64,000 nucleotides of DNA from Blochmannia endosymbiont of Camponotus sp. (GCF_023586085.1 NZ_CP097757.1:682001-746000), one strand, 5' to 3'. Positions 42,606 to 52,544 are shown, counted from the stretch's first letter. Translations and numbers: made by a program. Notes: generated by a model from the letters alone, not told the origin.

Positions 42606-43586
42606 GTGACTATTGCTATTATATTAGGAGCTCATGGTTCTGTATCTGAACAATTACTTAAAACTACTGAAATGATTGTGGGAAAACAAAAAAATGTTGC
42701 ATGGATTGAATTACTTCCCGAAGAAAATACTGAAATACTAATTAAAAAATATAATACATGTCTATTAAATCTAAATACTAATGCAGGTGTATTATTCTTA
42801 GTAGATACTTGGGGAGGCAGTCCTTTCAACGCTGCTCATAGCATCATATTAAACAAAGAAAAATATGATATTATCACAGGTATCAATATCCCCATGTTAA
42901 TTGAAGTATTTATGGCGCGTGATGATTCCCATACCTTTCAAGAATTAGTACAAATTGTGTTAAAATCTGGTAACGAAAGTATAAAATCTGTAAAATATTG
43001 CTCTAGTCCTAATCAGTTATATGGCAAGCAGAATACCAGTAAAAATAAAATTTTGCATTCATCATTAAATAAAAAAAATAATAAAAAAAACCATATGATC
43101 ATTTGTTTAGCACGTATTGATGACAGGCTGATTCATGGACAAGTAGTAACTCGTTGGGTTAAAGAATATAACATTACACGTATTATAGTAGTAAACGATG
43201 AAGTATCTAGAGATATGATCCGAAAAACTTTACTGACTCAAGTAACACCTCCTGGGGTAACCGCTCATGTCCTAGATATCGATAAAACTATACGTGTATA
43301 CAATAATCCTAAATATGCTGGAGACAAAGTCATCATGTTATTCACTAATCCCACAGATATTGTGCGCCTTGTTGAAGGTGGTATCCCTATTAATTCAGTA
43401 AATATTGGAGGGATGGCTTTTTATAAAGATAAGAAACAAATAAATAATGCTATATCAGTAAATAACGTAGATATTGAGGCTTTTAAAAAGCTTGATCAAT
43501 ATGGTATTGAATTAGAAGCACGTAAAGTACCATCAGATCCATCATTAAAAATAATGAAATTAATAAAAAAAATAAATCATTCCTAA
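42606..43586 (+). CDS. manX: PTS mannose-family EIIAB component ManX
   Basis: ManX receives phosphate from HPr and passes it from the IIA domain (His10 in LGAHGS) to the IIB domain (His177 in DDRLIHGQV), then to the sugar in ManYZ. The 326 residues match E. coli (about 323). Translation starts at GTG with AGAGG upstream. The interdomain linker (about 132-162), Ala/Pro-rich in E. coli, is here rich in Asn, Lys and Ser. With ManY and ManZ it imports glucose, mannose and similar sugars. It is probably a main carbon route in this organism. Confidence 0.97.
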   Translation: MTIAIILGAHGSVSEQLLKTTEMIVGKQKNVAWIELLPEENTEILIKKYNTCLLNLNTNAGVLFLVDTWGGSPFNAAHSIILNKEKYDIITGINIPMLIEVFMARDDSHTFQELVQIVLKSGNESIKSVKYCSSPNQLYGKQNTSKNKILHSSLNKKNNKKNHMIICLARIDDRLIHGQVVTRWVKEYNITRIIVVNDEVSRDMIRKTLLTQVTPPGVTAHVLDIDKTIRVYNNPKYAGDKVIMLFTNPTDIVRLVEGGIPINSVNIGGMAFYKDKKQINNAISVNNVDIEAFKKLDQYGIELEARKVPSDPSLKIMKLIKKINHS

Positions 43587-43674
43587 TTAATTTACATATG
43601 TATATTTATTTAATAAATTAATATGAGAACGATATTAATAAAATGTTTTATTTTTATATTTTCAGGAAAATGAA

Positions 43675-44484
43675 ATGGAAATTAACGCACTTCAAATTGT
43701 TTTATTGTTTATTATATCTTGTATTATCGGAATGGGTTCGATACTTGACGAATTTCAATGCCATAGACCATTAATAGCATGTACGCTAATTGGTTTAGTT
43801 TTAGGAGACCTAAAAACTGGGATTATTATTGGAGGGACACTGGAAATGATAGCGCTAGGGTGGATGAATATAGGAGCAGCTGTAGCACCTGATACTGCTT
43901 TAGCTTCAATTATTTCTACCATCTTAGTAATTATAGGGCAACAACCTATTGGAGCAGGAATTGCTTTAGCCATTCCATTAGCTGCTGCCGGACAAGTATT
44001 GACCATTATTGTACGTACTGTTACTGTAGCATTTCAACATGCTGCTGATACAGCAGCAGAGCGCTGTAATATAACAATTTTAAATTGGATTCATATCACA
44101 GCTCTTATGTTACAGGCTATGCGTATTGCAATTCCAGCTACTATTGTTGGAATTTCCGTTGGAACTGAAACTGTACATCGCATGCTTCACGCAATCCCAG
44201 AAGTAATAACTAACGGTTTAAACATTGCTGGAGGTATGATTGTTGTGGTTGGTTATGCAATGGTTATTAATATGATGCGTACTGGATATCTAATGCCAAT
44301 TTTTTTTCTAGGATTTGTTATCACAGCATTCACAGAATTTAATTTAGTCGCACTAGGTGTCGTTGGTGTAGTTCTGGCTATCCTATATATTCAATTATCT
44401 CCACGGTATAATCAAATTCCGCAAAATAATATCCCTGATTCAAATGTTCAAGCCAAAAATAAACTTGATGACGAATTAGATTAG
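43675..44484 (+). CDS. manY: PTS mannose-family EIIC component ManY
   Basis: ManY is the membrane channel subunit of the mannose PTS. The 269-residue protein is hydrophobic and close to E. coli ManY (266). Characteristic stretches are GSILDEFQCHRPL, GGTLEMIALGWMNIGAA and ALGVVGVVLAILY. AGGA lies about nine bases before the ATG. It lies 88 bases after manX and 17 before manZ, in one operon. It pairs with ManZ in the inner membrane. Confidence 0.97.
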   Translation: MEINALQIVLLFIISCIIGMGSILDEFQCHRPLIACTLIGLVLGDLKTGIIIGGTLEMIALGWMNIGAAVAPDTALASIISTILVIIGQQPIGAGIALAIPLAAAGQVLTIIVRTVTVAFQHAADTAAERCNITILNWIHITALMLQAMRIAIPATIVGISVGTETVHRMLHAIPEVITNGLNIAGGMIVVVGYAMVINMMRTGYLMPIFFLGFVITAFTEFNLVALGVVGVVLAILYIQLSPRYNQIPQNNIPDSNVQAKNKLDDELD

Positions 44485-44501
44485 ATGAATAGGTAATGAT
44501 A

Positions 44502-45368
44502 ATGATTAATAAACCTCAAACAATACATGATACAACAAAAATAATAAAACTAAGAAAAAGTGATATACGCGCAGCTTTTATTCGTTCTAACCTTTTTCAA
44601 GGTTCTTGGAACTTTGAGCGTATGCAAGCGCTGGGATTTTGTTTTACTATGATTCCAATAATTAAACGTTTGTATCCTAAATACAGCGAAAATCGGAAAG
44701 AAGCAATTAAACGTCATTTAGAATTCTTTAATACACATCCATATGTTGCCGCTCCTATATTAGGAGTTACCATGGCCATGGAAGAACAAAAAGCTAACGG
44801 CGCTACTACTATAGATAATGCTTCTATCAATGGTTTGAAAATAGGATTAATGGGTCCTCTTGCTGGAGTAGGTGATCCAATATTTTGGGGAACTGCTAGA
44901 CCAGTATTTGCTGCCTTAGGAGCAGGAATTGCTATGACTGGAAGTCTATTAGGTCCATGTCTATTTTTTGTTCTATTTAATACAATCAGATTAGCTACTC
45001 GTTATTATGGCATGATATATGGTTATAAGAAAGGAGTAAGCATCGTGAATGATATGAAAGGAGGAGTGTTAAAAAAACTAACAGAAGGCTCTTCAATTTT
45101 AGGTTTATTCGTTATGGGGGCGTTAGTTAATAAATGGACACATGTAAACATTCCATGTGTGCTTTCTAAAATTACTGACAATGATGGAAACACAGTGGTT
45201 ACGACTGTGCAAAATATTTTAGATCAACTCATGCCTGGATTTATTCCTCTATTATTAACATTTGCTTGCATGTGGTTACTAAATAATAAAATAAACGCAC
45301 TATGGATTATTATAGGATTTTTTGGGATTGGAATTTTTGGATACTGGATAGGATTGTTAGGTCTCTAA
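44502..45368 (+). CDS. manZ: PTS mannose-family EIID component ManZ
   Basis: ManZ is the second membrane subunit of the mannose PTS and binds the sugar with ManY. Two ATGs, at 44496 and 44502, are in frame. The second is preferred because AGG (44491) lies eight bases ahead of it and only two ahead of the first. The 288 residues match E. coli (about 283), with RSNLFQGSWNFERMQALGF, HPYVAAPILGVTMAMEE, GPLAGVGDPIFWGT and VMGALVNKWTHVNIP. A very strong hairpin terminator follows 20 bases after the stop. Confidence 0.97.
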   Translation: MINKPQTIHDTTKIIKLRKSDIRAAFIRSNLFQGSWNFERMQALGFCFTMIPIIKRLYPKYSENRKEAIKRHLEFFNTHPYVAAPILGVTMAMEEQKANGATTIDNASINGLKIGLMGPLAGVGDPIFWGTARPVFAALGAGIAMTGSLLGPCLFFVLFNTIRLATRYYGMIYGYKKGVSIVNDMKGGVLKKLTEGSSILGLFVMGALVNKWTHVNIPCVLSKITDNDGNTVVTTVQNILDQLMPGFIPLLLTFACMWLLNNKINALWIIIGFFGIGIFGYWIGLLGL

Positions 45369-45387
45369 CCAAATATCTGTCAAAGTA

Positions 45388-45448
45388 AGATATAAAAATA
45401 AGAGGGCCTTGTTGAAGTTTTCAACAAGGCCCTCTTATTTTTATATCA
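45388..45448. terminator. 28-bp perfect hairpin: bidirectional terminator manZ/cspC
   Basis: The arm at 45389-45416 is the exact reverse complement of 45420-45447, with loop GTT. The core GAGGGCCTTG is GC-rich, and the outer part is A/T so that a T run follows the core in either direction. Position between convergent manZ and cspC fits a shared terminator. Confidence 0.9.
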
Positions 45449-45704
45449 ACAACACAAACACAGCAGTAACCGTTATACACTTTTTAGATCTCTGCCAACA
45501 AAATTACTAAACTAACACATCAATACTACATATATAGCTTCTACACATAATTTTTAAAATTTAAAATCAAATACTATGTATTTCATATCAACAGTAACAT
45601 TGTATACCATGATACTCGCTGTTTATTTTTTATAATATCCTTACACCACCACCTTATACCTTTAAAATCCTTAATTACATATTACAAAATACTTTATCAT
45701 TACA
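45449..45704. other. intergenic region before the cspC end
   Basis: No gene or further hairpin was seen between the shared terminator and the end of cspC. Confidence 0.4.
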
Positions 45705-45914
45705 TTACAAAGTCGTCACGTTAACAGCAGATGGGCCTTTATGTCCATCTTGAATTTCAAATTCTACACTTTGTCCTTCAGATAAAGTCTTAAATCCGTT
45801 ACCTTGAATAGCAGAAAAGTGTACAAAAACATCTTTACTACCATCTGACGGTGTAATAAAACCAAAACCTTTAGACTCATTAAACCACTTTACTTGACCT
45901 TTAATTTTTGCCAT
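45705..45914 (-). CDS. cspC: cold-shock-like RNA chaperone CspC
   Basis: CspC is a small OB-fold protein that binds single-stranded RNA and DNA and acts as a constitutive RNA chaperone and antiterminator. At 69 residues it is nearly identical to E. coli CspC. RNP1 (KGFGFI) and RNP2 (VFVHF) are intact. Its conservation is far above that of most proteins in the window, which indicates strong purifying selection. AAGGA precedes the ATG on the minus strand. It follows htpX on the same strand, in the E. coli order with intervening genes lost. Confidence 0.98.
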   Translation of the reverse strand: MAKIKGQVKWFNESKGFGFITPSDGSKDVFVHFSAIQGNGFKTLSEGQSVEFEIQDGHKGPSAVNVTTL

Positions 45915-46333
45915 CTTACGTATTTCCTTTAGAGTGTTTACATTTGCCGTAACAGCGATTAAAAGACAAACCAGAGTTATTATTCTCGTGAAACATTCAA
46001 ATAAGAGGAAATTATATTATTCATACATAACAACACTTCTTTACTGAATTTATCAAAATACCACTTACATACGGAAGCATATCTCGGTTTACCTGATACT
46101 TTATCATATAATTATTTAATTATATGATATTAATCAATAATACACATAAATTCCTTCATTTTTTAGGATCATTTTTATATGAAGAACAAATATATTTACA
46201 AAAACGTTTAACTTATACAAAACCCTATTTGCATAGTAACATTTATTTTTCATTTTGCAAATCATATGATGGTATCATTTATAAAAACCCATAAATCAAC
46301 CATTTTATAAAATAAATAAAGAATGTAGTTTAC
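45915..46333. other. htpX-cspC intergenic region
   Basis: These 419 bases hold the presumed htpX end hairpin (46102-46129) and the cspC leader and promoter. The leader of cold-shock genes is often regulatory, but no cold-box sequence could be assigned with confidence. Confidence 0.45.
46102..46129 (-). terminator. 13-bp perfect inverted repeat after htpX
   Basis: The arm at 46102-46114 is the exact reverse complement of 46117-46129, with a two-base centre. It lies 205 bases past the htpX stop, ahead of cspC on the same strand. It could terminate htpX or belong to the cspC promoter region. Confidence 0.5.
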
Positions 46334-47275
46334 TTAGAAAAAATAAGACGATTTATTCAAATACGTACCACGTTGCAATGCTTCTATGCGTTTATCTATA
46401 GAAGGATGAGATGCAAATAAATCACTTATCACACTATTTTTTTTTACACTATTAATATACAATGTTGCAATGATGCTGTTAGTATTATTTTTAGACTCAT
46501 AACTACATTTTAATTCTTGTAAAGCAGAAATCATATTTCTACATCCCACTAATTTAGCAGATCCAGCATCTGCATAAAATTCACGATGACGAGAAAACCA
46601 AAATACAATCACGCTTGCAAACATACCAAACAAAACCTCTAAAAGAGTGGATACTATAACATATGTTAAAGAACTATTTACATCTCCATACTGATTATCA
46701 TTGGTGTTAAATTGTTCATTATCTTGATCCTGCATAAATGAAGTCCAATAAGAAATTAATTTAGCAAGACTACGTGATATAAAAATAACAAAGGTATTAA
46801 CCACTCCTTGAATAAGAGTCATAGTAATCATATCGCCAGAAGCGACATGGTTCATTTCATGAGCAATAACAGCTTCAATTGATTCCTGATTCATATTTTT
46901 TAAAAGACCAGTACTAACTGCTATTAATGCTGCATTTCTTCTTGCTCCTGTAGCAAAAGCATTCATATCCATAGAGTCATAAACAGCTAACTGTGGTGCA
47001 ACAATATCTAGTTTATTAGCCTGTTTATGTATTATTTCTAATAACCAATTTTCCATATCATTAGACGCTTTGTTAATAATTACACCATCAACTGCAGACA
47101 AAGCTACAAATTTTGACAAAAATAAAGAAATAATAGCGCCCCCAAAACCAAATATCCCAGCCATTCTGACTAACCCAAGAGTAGTAGAAGACCAAAAACC
47201 CAACAAACTAAGTATGCTACCAAATAATATCATTACCGACAAATTAGTAATTATAAATAATACGATACGTACCAT
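46334..47275 (-). CDS. htpX: membrane zinc protease HtpX
   Basis: HtpX is an inner-membrane M48 metalloprotease that removes misfolded membrane proteins, working with FtsH. The zinc motif H139-E-M-N-H143 and the third-ligand region SRHREFYADAGSAKLV are intact. Two N-terminal membrane segments (about 5-25, 37-57) and two further ones are visible. The 313 residues exceed E. coli's 293, because of an Asn/Asp/Gln-rich insertion of about 20 residues (DQDNEQFNTNDNQYG) before the fourth membrane segment. AGAGG precedes the ATG. Confidence 0.96.
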   Translation of the reverse strand: MVRIVLFIITNLSVMILFGSILSLLGFWSSTTLGLVRMAGIFGFGGAIISLFLSKFVALSAVDGVIINKASNDMENWLLEIIHKQANKLDIVAPQLAVYDSMDMNAFATGARRNAALIAVSTGLLKNMNQESIEAVIAHEMNHVASGDMITMTLIQGVVNTFVIFISRSLAKLISYWTSFMQDQDNEQFNTNDNQYGDVNSSLTYVIVSTLLEVLFGMFASVIVFWFSRHREFYADAGSAKLVGCRNMISALQELKCSYESKNNTNSIIATLYINSVKKNSVISDLFASHPSIDKRIEALQRGTYLNKSSYFF

Positions 47276-47516
47276 AAAAAATAATTTTCCTCTTTAACAA
47301 AGAACCTAAAATTTTTCAAACAATACTTTACTATACATCATTACTCAATTTTAAATAATACTCTACATAAAATATACACACTTATATTTAAGATACTGAA
47401 AACAACCTCTAATACCTAATTATATATAAATATCTTCATATAAAAACAAAAATCTAAGAACTTTATTAATTAACAATATTTAAAAAATTAACGTTACTAT
47501 AACGTATTAAAATCAA

Positions 47517-49001
47517 TCACGTATACAATTTATATTCATTCCAAAAACGACCATCTTTGGCAATCATAGTCATTGACTCTGCAGGACCCCAAGTACCAGC
47601 CTGATACAGCTTGGGTACATTATTTTCACGTTCCCAAGCTTGTATGATAGAATCGACCCATTTCCAAGCTCCTTCTATTTCATCGTGACGAACAAATAAT
47701 ACTTGAATCCCTCTCATTGTTTCTAATAGTAAACGCTCATATGCATCAACTATATGCTCTTGGCAAAAAGTTTTGTAAAAACTTAAATTTAATTTAGTAA
47801 CTTGTAGCCGATGTTTATGACCTAATCCGGGTATTTTATTTAAAATTTGAACGTCTATCCCCTCATCTGGTTGCAATCGAATAGTTAATTTATTATTAGG
47901 CAAATCCTGATATGAATCAAGAAATAAATTAATCACTGGTTTTTTAAAAAAAATTACAATTTCAGAACATTTAGCTGGTAATCTCTTTCCAGTACGCAGA
48001 TAAAATGGAACACCAGCCCAACGCCAATTATCTATATTAACACAAAGAGAGACAAACGTCTCAGTATTACTGCTCTTATTAGCTCCCTTTTCTTCTAAAT
48101 AGCCTGGTACTGGCTTTCCATGAATAAAACCAGACGTATACTGTCCACGAACTGTAACATCATGTACATTATTACAATCAATCTTCCGCAACGATCTAAG
48201 AACTTTGACTTTTTCATCCCGAATACAATCAGCACTCAAATTAGATGGAGGTGACATAGCTATAATAGTTAAAATCTGTAATAAATGACTTTGTATCATA
48301 TCACGCATTTGACCTATCGCATCAAAATAACCCCAACGACCTTCAATACCTACTTCTTCTGCTACAGTAATTTGCACGTGATCAATAGTATTATTGTCCC
48401 AGTTTGAGGAAAACAAATAATTTGCAAAACGTAATGCCAACAAATTTAAAACTGTTTCTTTTCCTAAATAATGATCGATACGATAAATTTGTTTTTCCTC
48501 AAAATACTTTGATATCTGCGCATTAATAACACGAGCAGAATCCAAATTAGTACCCAATGGTTTTTCTATAACTATACGATTTGATTTTTTATTTAATCCA
48601 ATGGTACTTAATCCTTTACATATAATCCCAAAAGTATCAGGAGGCGTAGCCAAATAATTTATTGTTACCATATCTACATTCTGTAATTTATCTAATAAAT
48701 GAATAAATCGTTCAGTTTGATATACATCTAAATTACAAAAGTCAAGTCGTGCTCTAAAAATACACCATAAAGATTCATCGATAGGATCTTGCACAAATTT
48801 TTTTAAAGAATCATATACAACTTCAATATACATAACAAGACTCCATTCTGCACGACCTACCCCTATGATGCGTGTATCGGGATGAATAGCACCTATTTTT
48901 TCTAACTGATATAATGATGGAAACAATTTTCTACGCGTTAAATCACCTTTAGTCCCAAAAATAACTAAATTACATGCTTGAGTAACAGATGTTTCCTGCA
49001 T
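47517..49001 (-). CDS. zwf: glucose-6-phosphate 1-dehydrogenase
   Basis: Zwf oxidises glucose-6-phosphate with NADP+ as the entry to the oxidative pentose phosphate pathway. The 494 residues match E. coli (491). The NADP-binding motif is GTKGDLTRR (16-24) and the active-site motif RIDHYLGKE is at 174-182. EKPLGTNL and GVPFYLRTGKRL are also present. It is divergent from pykA. In E. coli the hexR regulator lies between them; here it is gone, but HexR-like palindromes remain before zwf. It supplies NADPH for FabI-linked fatty acid and amino acid synthesis. Confidence 0.98.
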   Translation of the reverse strand: MQETSVTQACNLVIFGTKGDLTRRKLFPSLYQLEKIGAIHPDTRIIGVGRAEWSLVMYIEVVYDSLKKFVQDPIDESLWCIFRARLDFCNLDVYQTERFIHLLDKLQNVDMVTINYLATPPDTFGIICKGLSTIGLNKKSNRIVIEKPLGTNLDSARVINAQISKYFEEKQIYRIDHYLGKETVLNLLALRFANYLFSSNWDNNTIDHVQITVAEEVGIEGRWGYFDAIGQMRDMIQSHLLQILTIIAMSPPSNLSADCIRDEKVKVLRSLRKIDCNNVHDVTVRGQYTSGFIHGKPVPGYLEEKGANKSSNTETFVSLCVNIDNWRWAGVPFYLRTGKRLPAKCSEIVIFFKKPVINLFLDSYQDLPNNKLTIRLQPDEGIDVQILNKIPGLGHKHRLQVTKLNLSFYKTFCQEHIVDAYERLLLETMRGIQVLFVRHDEIEGAWKWVDSIIQAWERENNVPKLYQAGTWGPAESMTMIAKDGRFWNEYKLYT

Positions 49002-49331
49002 ATTTATATCTCTGATATATTCGTTTGTAATTATTACATTTAATTACAATGTAAATCATAAGTGACTTAAAATAAACGTAGATACATTAATTCAACATCA
49101 ATCAAAATTCCATAAAACTCGATATCATATATGGCATCTAATATTAATTATTTTTATATTTTCACAGTATCAACATAATTTTAAAATATGCAATTAAAAC
49201 TACATATTCTAAAAACTTAATATATTTAAATATTATCACAAGTAAGTGTAAAATCTACCCACAATGACAAAATTACCGTATCACGAGCTTATTAATAATT
49301 AAGGAATTTATTTATCTTTCAGATAATAGTA

Positions 49332-49347
49332 TCTAGTTGCAACTAGA
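49332..49347. repeat. 16-bp perfect palindrome in the zwf/pykA region
   Basis: TCTAGTTG and its reverse complement CAACTAGA abut at 49339/49340. Unlike most palindromes in this window it contains four G/C pairs, so it looks more like a protein-binding site than AT noise. No known operator was recognised. Confidence 0.5.
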
Positions 49348-49534
49348 AGATTGATATGTTTATCTAACATAATTAAATTATGGGATCTTAATGTTAAATT
49401 TATTTATGTGCTTAACACTATTAATATTTCCTATAAATATTAATAGATTATTTTATAAATATTTAAAATAAACATTATACTATATTTAATCGTTATAATA
49501 ACATATTAAAATTTAATGTAAAATAATACAAATT

Positions 49535-49584
49535 ATCATATATTAATAACATGATGAGCAATCATCATGTTATTAATATATGAT
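49535..49584 (+). repeat. 23-bp perfect hairpin with GCAA tetraloop in the pykA leader
   Basis: The arm at 49535-49557 is the exact reverse complement of 49562-49584 and closes on the loop GCAA, a GNRA-type tetraloop. It ends 29 bases before the pykA start codon and is followed by AAGGA. No T run follows, which argues against a terminator. It probably lies in the 5' untranslated RNA and may stabilise it. Confidence 0.8.
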
Positions 49585-49613
49585 GTTTATATTTAAGTTC
49601 ATAAGGAATTATT

Positions 49614-51059
49614 ATGCCTCGCCAAATGAGAAGAACTAAAATTATCGCTACTCTAGGGCCTGCTACAGATAAAGATAATAACCTTGAGAAAATAATTGTT
49701 TCAGGAGCAAATATAGTACGACTAAACTTTTCTCATGGAGAAACAAAAGAACATTTTATCCGTGCAAAAAAAGTGCGCGAGATTGCTTCAAAACTAAGAA
49801 AATACATCGCTATTCTAGGAGATTTACAAGGCCCTAAAATCCGTGTTTCAACTTTTCAAGGTAATAAAATATATTTAAAATCTGGAGATAACTTTTTAAT
49901 TGATACTATGTTAACGAAGGATATAGGTGATCATAAATGCGTAGGTGTTGATTATGCAGAACTAGCACAAGACGTACGTTCAGGAGATTTACTTCTATTA
50001 GATGATGGGAAAATTAAACTAAAAATAATAACAATTAATAATACTAAAATCTATACTAAAGTAATTATTGGAGGTATATTATCTAATAACAAAGGACTAA
50101 ATAAATTAGGAGGTGGGCTTACAGCAAAAGCATTAACAAATAAAGATAAAATCGATATTATAACTGCCGCTCAAATTGGAGTTGACTACTTAGCAATATC
50201 ATTTCCACGTAGCAGTATAGATTTAGATTTAGCGCGAAAATTAGTTGTAGACGCTGGTAGTCATGCAAAAATTGTTTCTAAAATAGAACGCGCAGAAGTA
50301 GTAGCATCCGATGAAACAATAGATGACATTATTCATGCATCAGATGCAGTCATGGTAGCTCGGGGAGATTTAGGAGTAGAAATTGGAGAACCAGAACTAG
50401 TAGGTGTTCAAAAAAAGATAATAAAAAGAGCATGTGCTCTTAACCGAACAGTTATTACTGCAACCCAAATGATGGAATCTATGGTTCATAATTCTATGCC
50501 CACTCGTGCAGAAGTAATGGATGTGGCTAATGCAGTATTAGATGGCACTGATGCAGTTATGTTATCTGCCGAAACTGCTATAGGTCAATATCCGTCTGAA
50601 ACTGTAGCAACAGTTGCAAATGTATGCCTAGGAGCGGAAAAAATTTCAAACATCAATTTTTTCACACACACCAATCAAAAAAAAAAATTTAATAACATCG
50701 AAGAAATTATAGCTATATCAGCAATGTATACTGCGAATCACTTAGAAGGAGTAAGTGCTATTATCGCTCTAACTGAATCTGAGAACACTACATTATTGAT
50801 GTCTCGTATCAATTCAAAATTACCTATTTTTGCATTAGCCCAACACAAACGCACCTTAAACATAGTTACTCTTTATAAAGGAGTCATTCCTATTTATTTT
50901 AATCGAACAGGCGATAATGTAAAAGATGCCAAATATGCTAGAAATTTATTACGCGATGAAGGATTTCTCATTTCTGGAGAATTAGTAGTTATAATACAAA
51001 ACGACATATACAATAAATGTGATATTATGAACATAAGCCATATCTTACAAGTAGAATAA
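49614..51059 (+). CDS. pykA: pyruvate kinase II PykA
   Basis: PykA converts phosphoenolpyruvate and ADP to pyruvate and ATP. The 481 residues match E. coli PykA (480), the type activated by AMP and sugar phosphates. Motifs include [31 protein letters not shown] with the catalytic Lys and Glu, [12 protein letters not shown] and [10 protein letters not shown]. Eleven consecutive A (50677-50687, read as QKKK) interrupt a variable region near residue 358 without breaking the frame. AAGGAA precedes the ATG, behind a 23-bp hairpin. Downstream lpxM of E. coli is missing. Confidence 0.98.
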   Translation: MPRQMRRTKIIATLGPATDKDNNLEKIIVSGANIVRLNFSHGETKEHFIRAKKVREIASKLRKYIAILGDLQGPKIRVSTFQGNKIYLKSGDNFLIDTMLTKDIGDHKCVGVDYAELAQDVRSGDLLLLDDGKIKLKIITINNTKIYTKVIIGGILSNNKGLNKLGGGLTAKALTNKDKIDIITAAQIGVDYLAISFPRSSIDLDLARKLVVDAGSHAKIVSKIERAEVVASDETIDDIIHASDAVMVARGDLGVEIGEPELVGVQKKIIKRACALNRTVITATQMMESMVHNSMPTRAEVMDVANAVLDGTDAVMLSAETAIGQYPSETVATVANVCLGAEKISNINFFTHTNQKKKFNNIEEIIAISAMYTANHLEGVSAIIALTESENTTLLMSRINSKLPIFALAQHKRTLNIVTLYKGVIPIYFNRTGDNVKDAKYARNLLRDEGFLISGELVVIIQNDIYNKCDIMNISHILQVE

Positions 51060-51182
51060 TCGTTCTTATCTCAATATCCCTAACAATTAATTTAAAAATA
51101 CATACATCACATATTCAAGATATAATGTTTACTTGTCATTAAAATAAGATTCTAGCTATTGATCACAGATTAAAAAATATAT

Positions 51183-52544
51183 CTAATCAAAACGTAGTTT
51201 TGGAATAATATCTTTTATCTGATTTAAGTATATTATGCGTTCATTTCCTAATAACTTATCAATATTTAAAATATTAGTAGTTAATGGATTTACAGGACGA
51301 TGATTAACCCATATTTCAAAATGCAAATGAGGACCTGTTGATCGACCTGTATTACCAGATAATGCTATACTGTCGCCTCGTTTAACTTTTTGACCGGGCA
51401 TAACTAGTAATTTTTTCAAATGCATATATCGAGTTACACAATGACAGCTATGTCTAATTGTTATATAATTGCCAGCTATTTTACTATATGTACTTACAAT
51501 AACTTCTCCATCTCCTACCGAAAAAACTGGAGTGCCAATGGGAACAGCAAAATCAACTCCAGCGTGAGGAGATACTTGTCCGGTTACAGGATTTAATCTG
51601 CTTAAATTAAAATTAGAAGATATACGAAATGGTTTTAAGGTAGGAAAACGTATAAAACTTCCTTCTAATCTTACAGCCTCACGATCATAGAATTTACCAT
51701 TATTTGCGCGAAATATATAATAGTTTTTACCAGACGTATACAATCTTGCCCCGAGTAATTTACTTTTAACATTGTAACTACTATCCATCATTGTTGATAT
51801 TAATACCGCAAACCTATCCCCTTGACGCAACTTTCGAAAATCTAACTGATATTGTAATGCATTACTTATATCTATAATATAATTTTCTTCTATACCTAAA
51901 GAACGAGCGCTATCAATAAATGTTCCATTTAATTCACCTATAAATAAAATTGTAGGATATAAACTATTATTTAATTGATCTAAAATTCTAATAATACCTT
52001 CTGTAAAACTAGCATGTATCCGATTATATACACGAATTTCCCGTGGAAAAATATCCCAAACCAAACATTGTAATTTTTTTTTTGTAATTATCATCCAAGA
52101 AAGTATGTGTCCCGTTTCTAACTTCCTGAGTATTGGATACTGTTGTAATAAAAGTGCAATCCCAGAAGCATCAACACCATCGCTACTATATTTTAGTAAA
52201 ATTTCACTCAAAACATCATCTTGACATACTATATGATTATACACATTTATTTCTTTCGATAATTTATTAAGATATAAGTATTTCTTTAGAATATCTAAAT
52301 ACACCATTGCACTATTGAAAAATTTTTCATTTTTTACAATTTCAGATTGGTGAAGTTCATCTTTCTTAAGATAAAATTCCTTATTATAATTTTTTTTACT
52401 TTTATTTAATAATGCACATGGGATAAAAAATTTCCAAATAGTCATAACTATAATAATTAATAGCAATATAGATGACATTATAAAATAACACTTATGCACA
52501 TAACGATATAATAACTTAATATAACGAACTATAATACTACACAC
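51183..52544 (-). CDS. mepM: murein DD-endopeptidase MepM
   Basis: MepM (YebA) cleaves D-Ala-mDAP crosslinks so that new murein can be inserted. The 453-residue protein has an N-terminal membrane anchor (about 21-42), a LysM-like segment (about 103-155) and a C-terminal LytM (M23) domain. The zinc ligands are H327, D331 and H408, with catalytic H406, in SPHAGVDFAVP and GPHLHFEIW. The C terminus IIPKLRFD equals E. coli. It contains an intact run of ten A on its coding strand (52074-52083). lpxM between pykA and mepM has been lost. Confidence 0.96.
   Translation of the reverse strand: MCSIIVRYIKLLYRYVHKCYFIMSSILLLIIIVMTIWKFFIPCALLNKSKKNYNKEFYLKKDELHQSEIVKNEKFFNSAMVYLDILKKYLYLNKLSKEINVYNHIVCQDDVLSEILLKYSSDGVDASGIALLLQQYPILRKLETGHILSWMIITKKKLQCLVWDIFPREIRVYNRIHASFTEGIIRILDQLNNSLYPTILFIGELNGTFIDSARSLGIEENYIIDISNALQYQLDFRKLRQGDRFAVLISTMMDSSYNVKSKLLGARLYTSGKNYYIFRANNGKFYDREAVRLEGSFIRFPTLKPFRISSNFNLSRLNPVTGQVSPHAGVDFAVPIGTPVFSVGDGEVIVSTYSKIAGNYITIRHSCHCVTRYMHLKKLLVMPGQKVKRGDSIALSGNTGRSTGPHLHFEIWVNHRPVNPLTTNILNIDKLLGNERIIYLNQIKDIIPKLRFD

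Larger units (their letters stand above)
49002..49613. promoter_or_regulatory. divergent zwf/pykA regulatory region
   Basis: These 612 bases contain both promoters. TGTAAT-T-ATTACA (49026-49038) and an overlapping TTACATTTAATTACA (49034-49048) resemble the HexR operator TGTAATwwwATTACA known from other gammaproteobacteria. A 16-bp perfect palindrome lies at 49332-49347, and a 23-bp hairpin at 49535-49584. hexR, present here in E. coli, has been lost. Confidence 0.5.
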
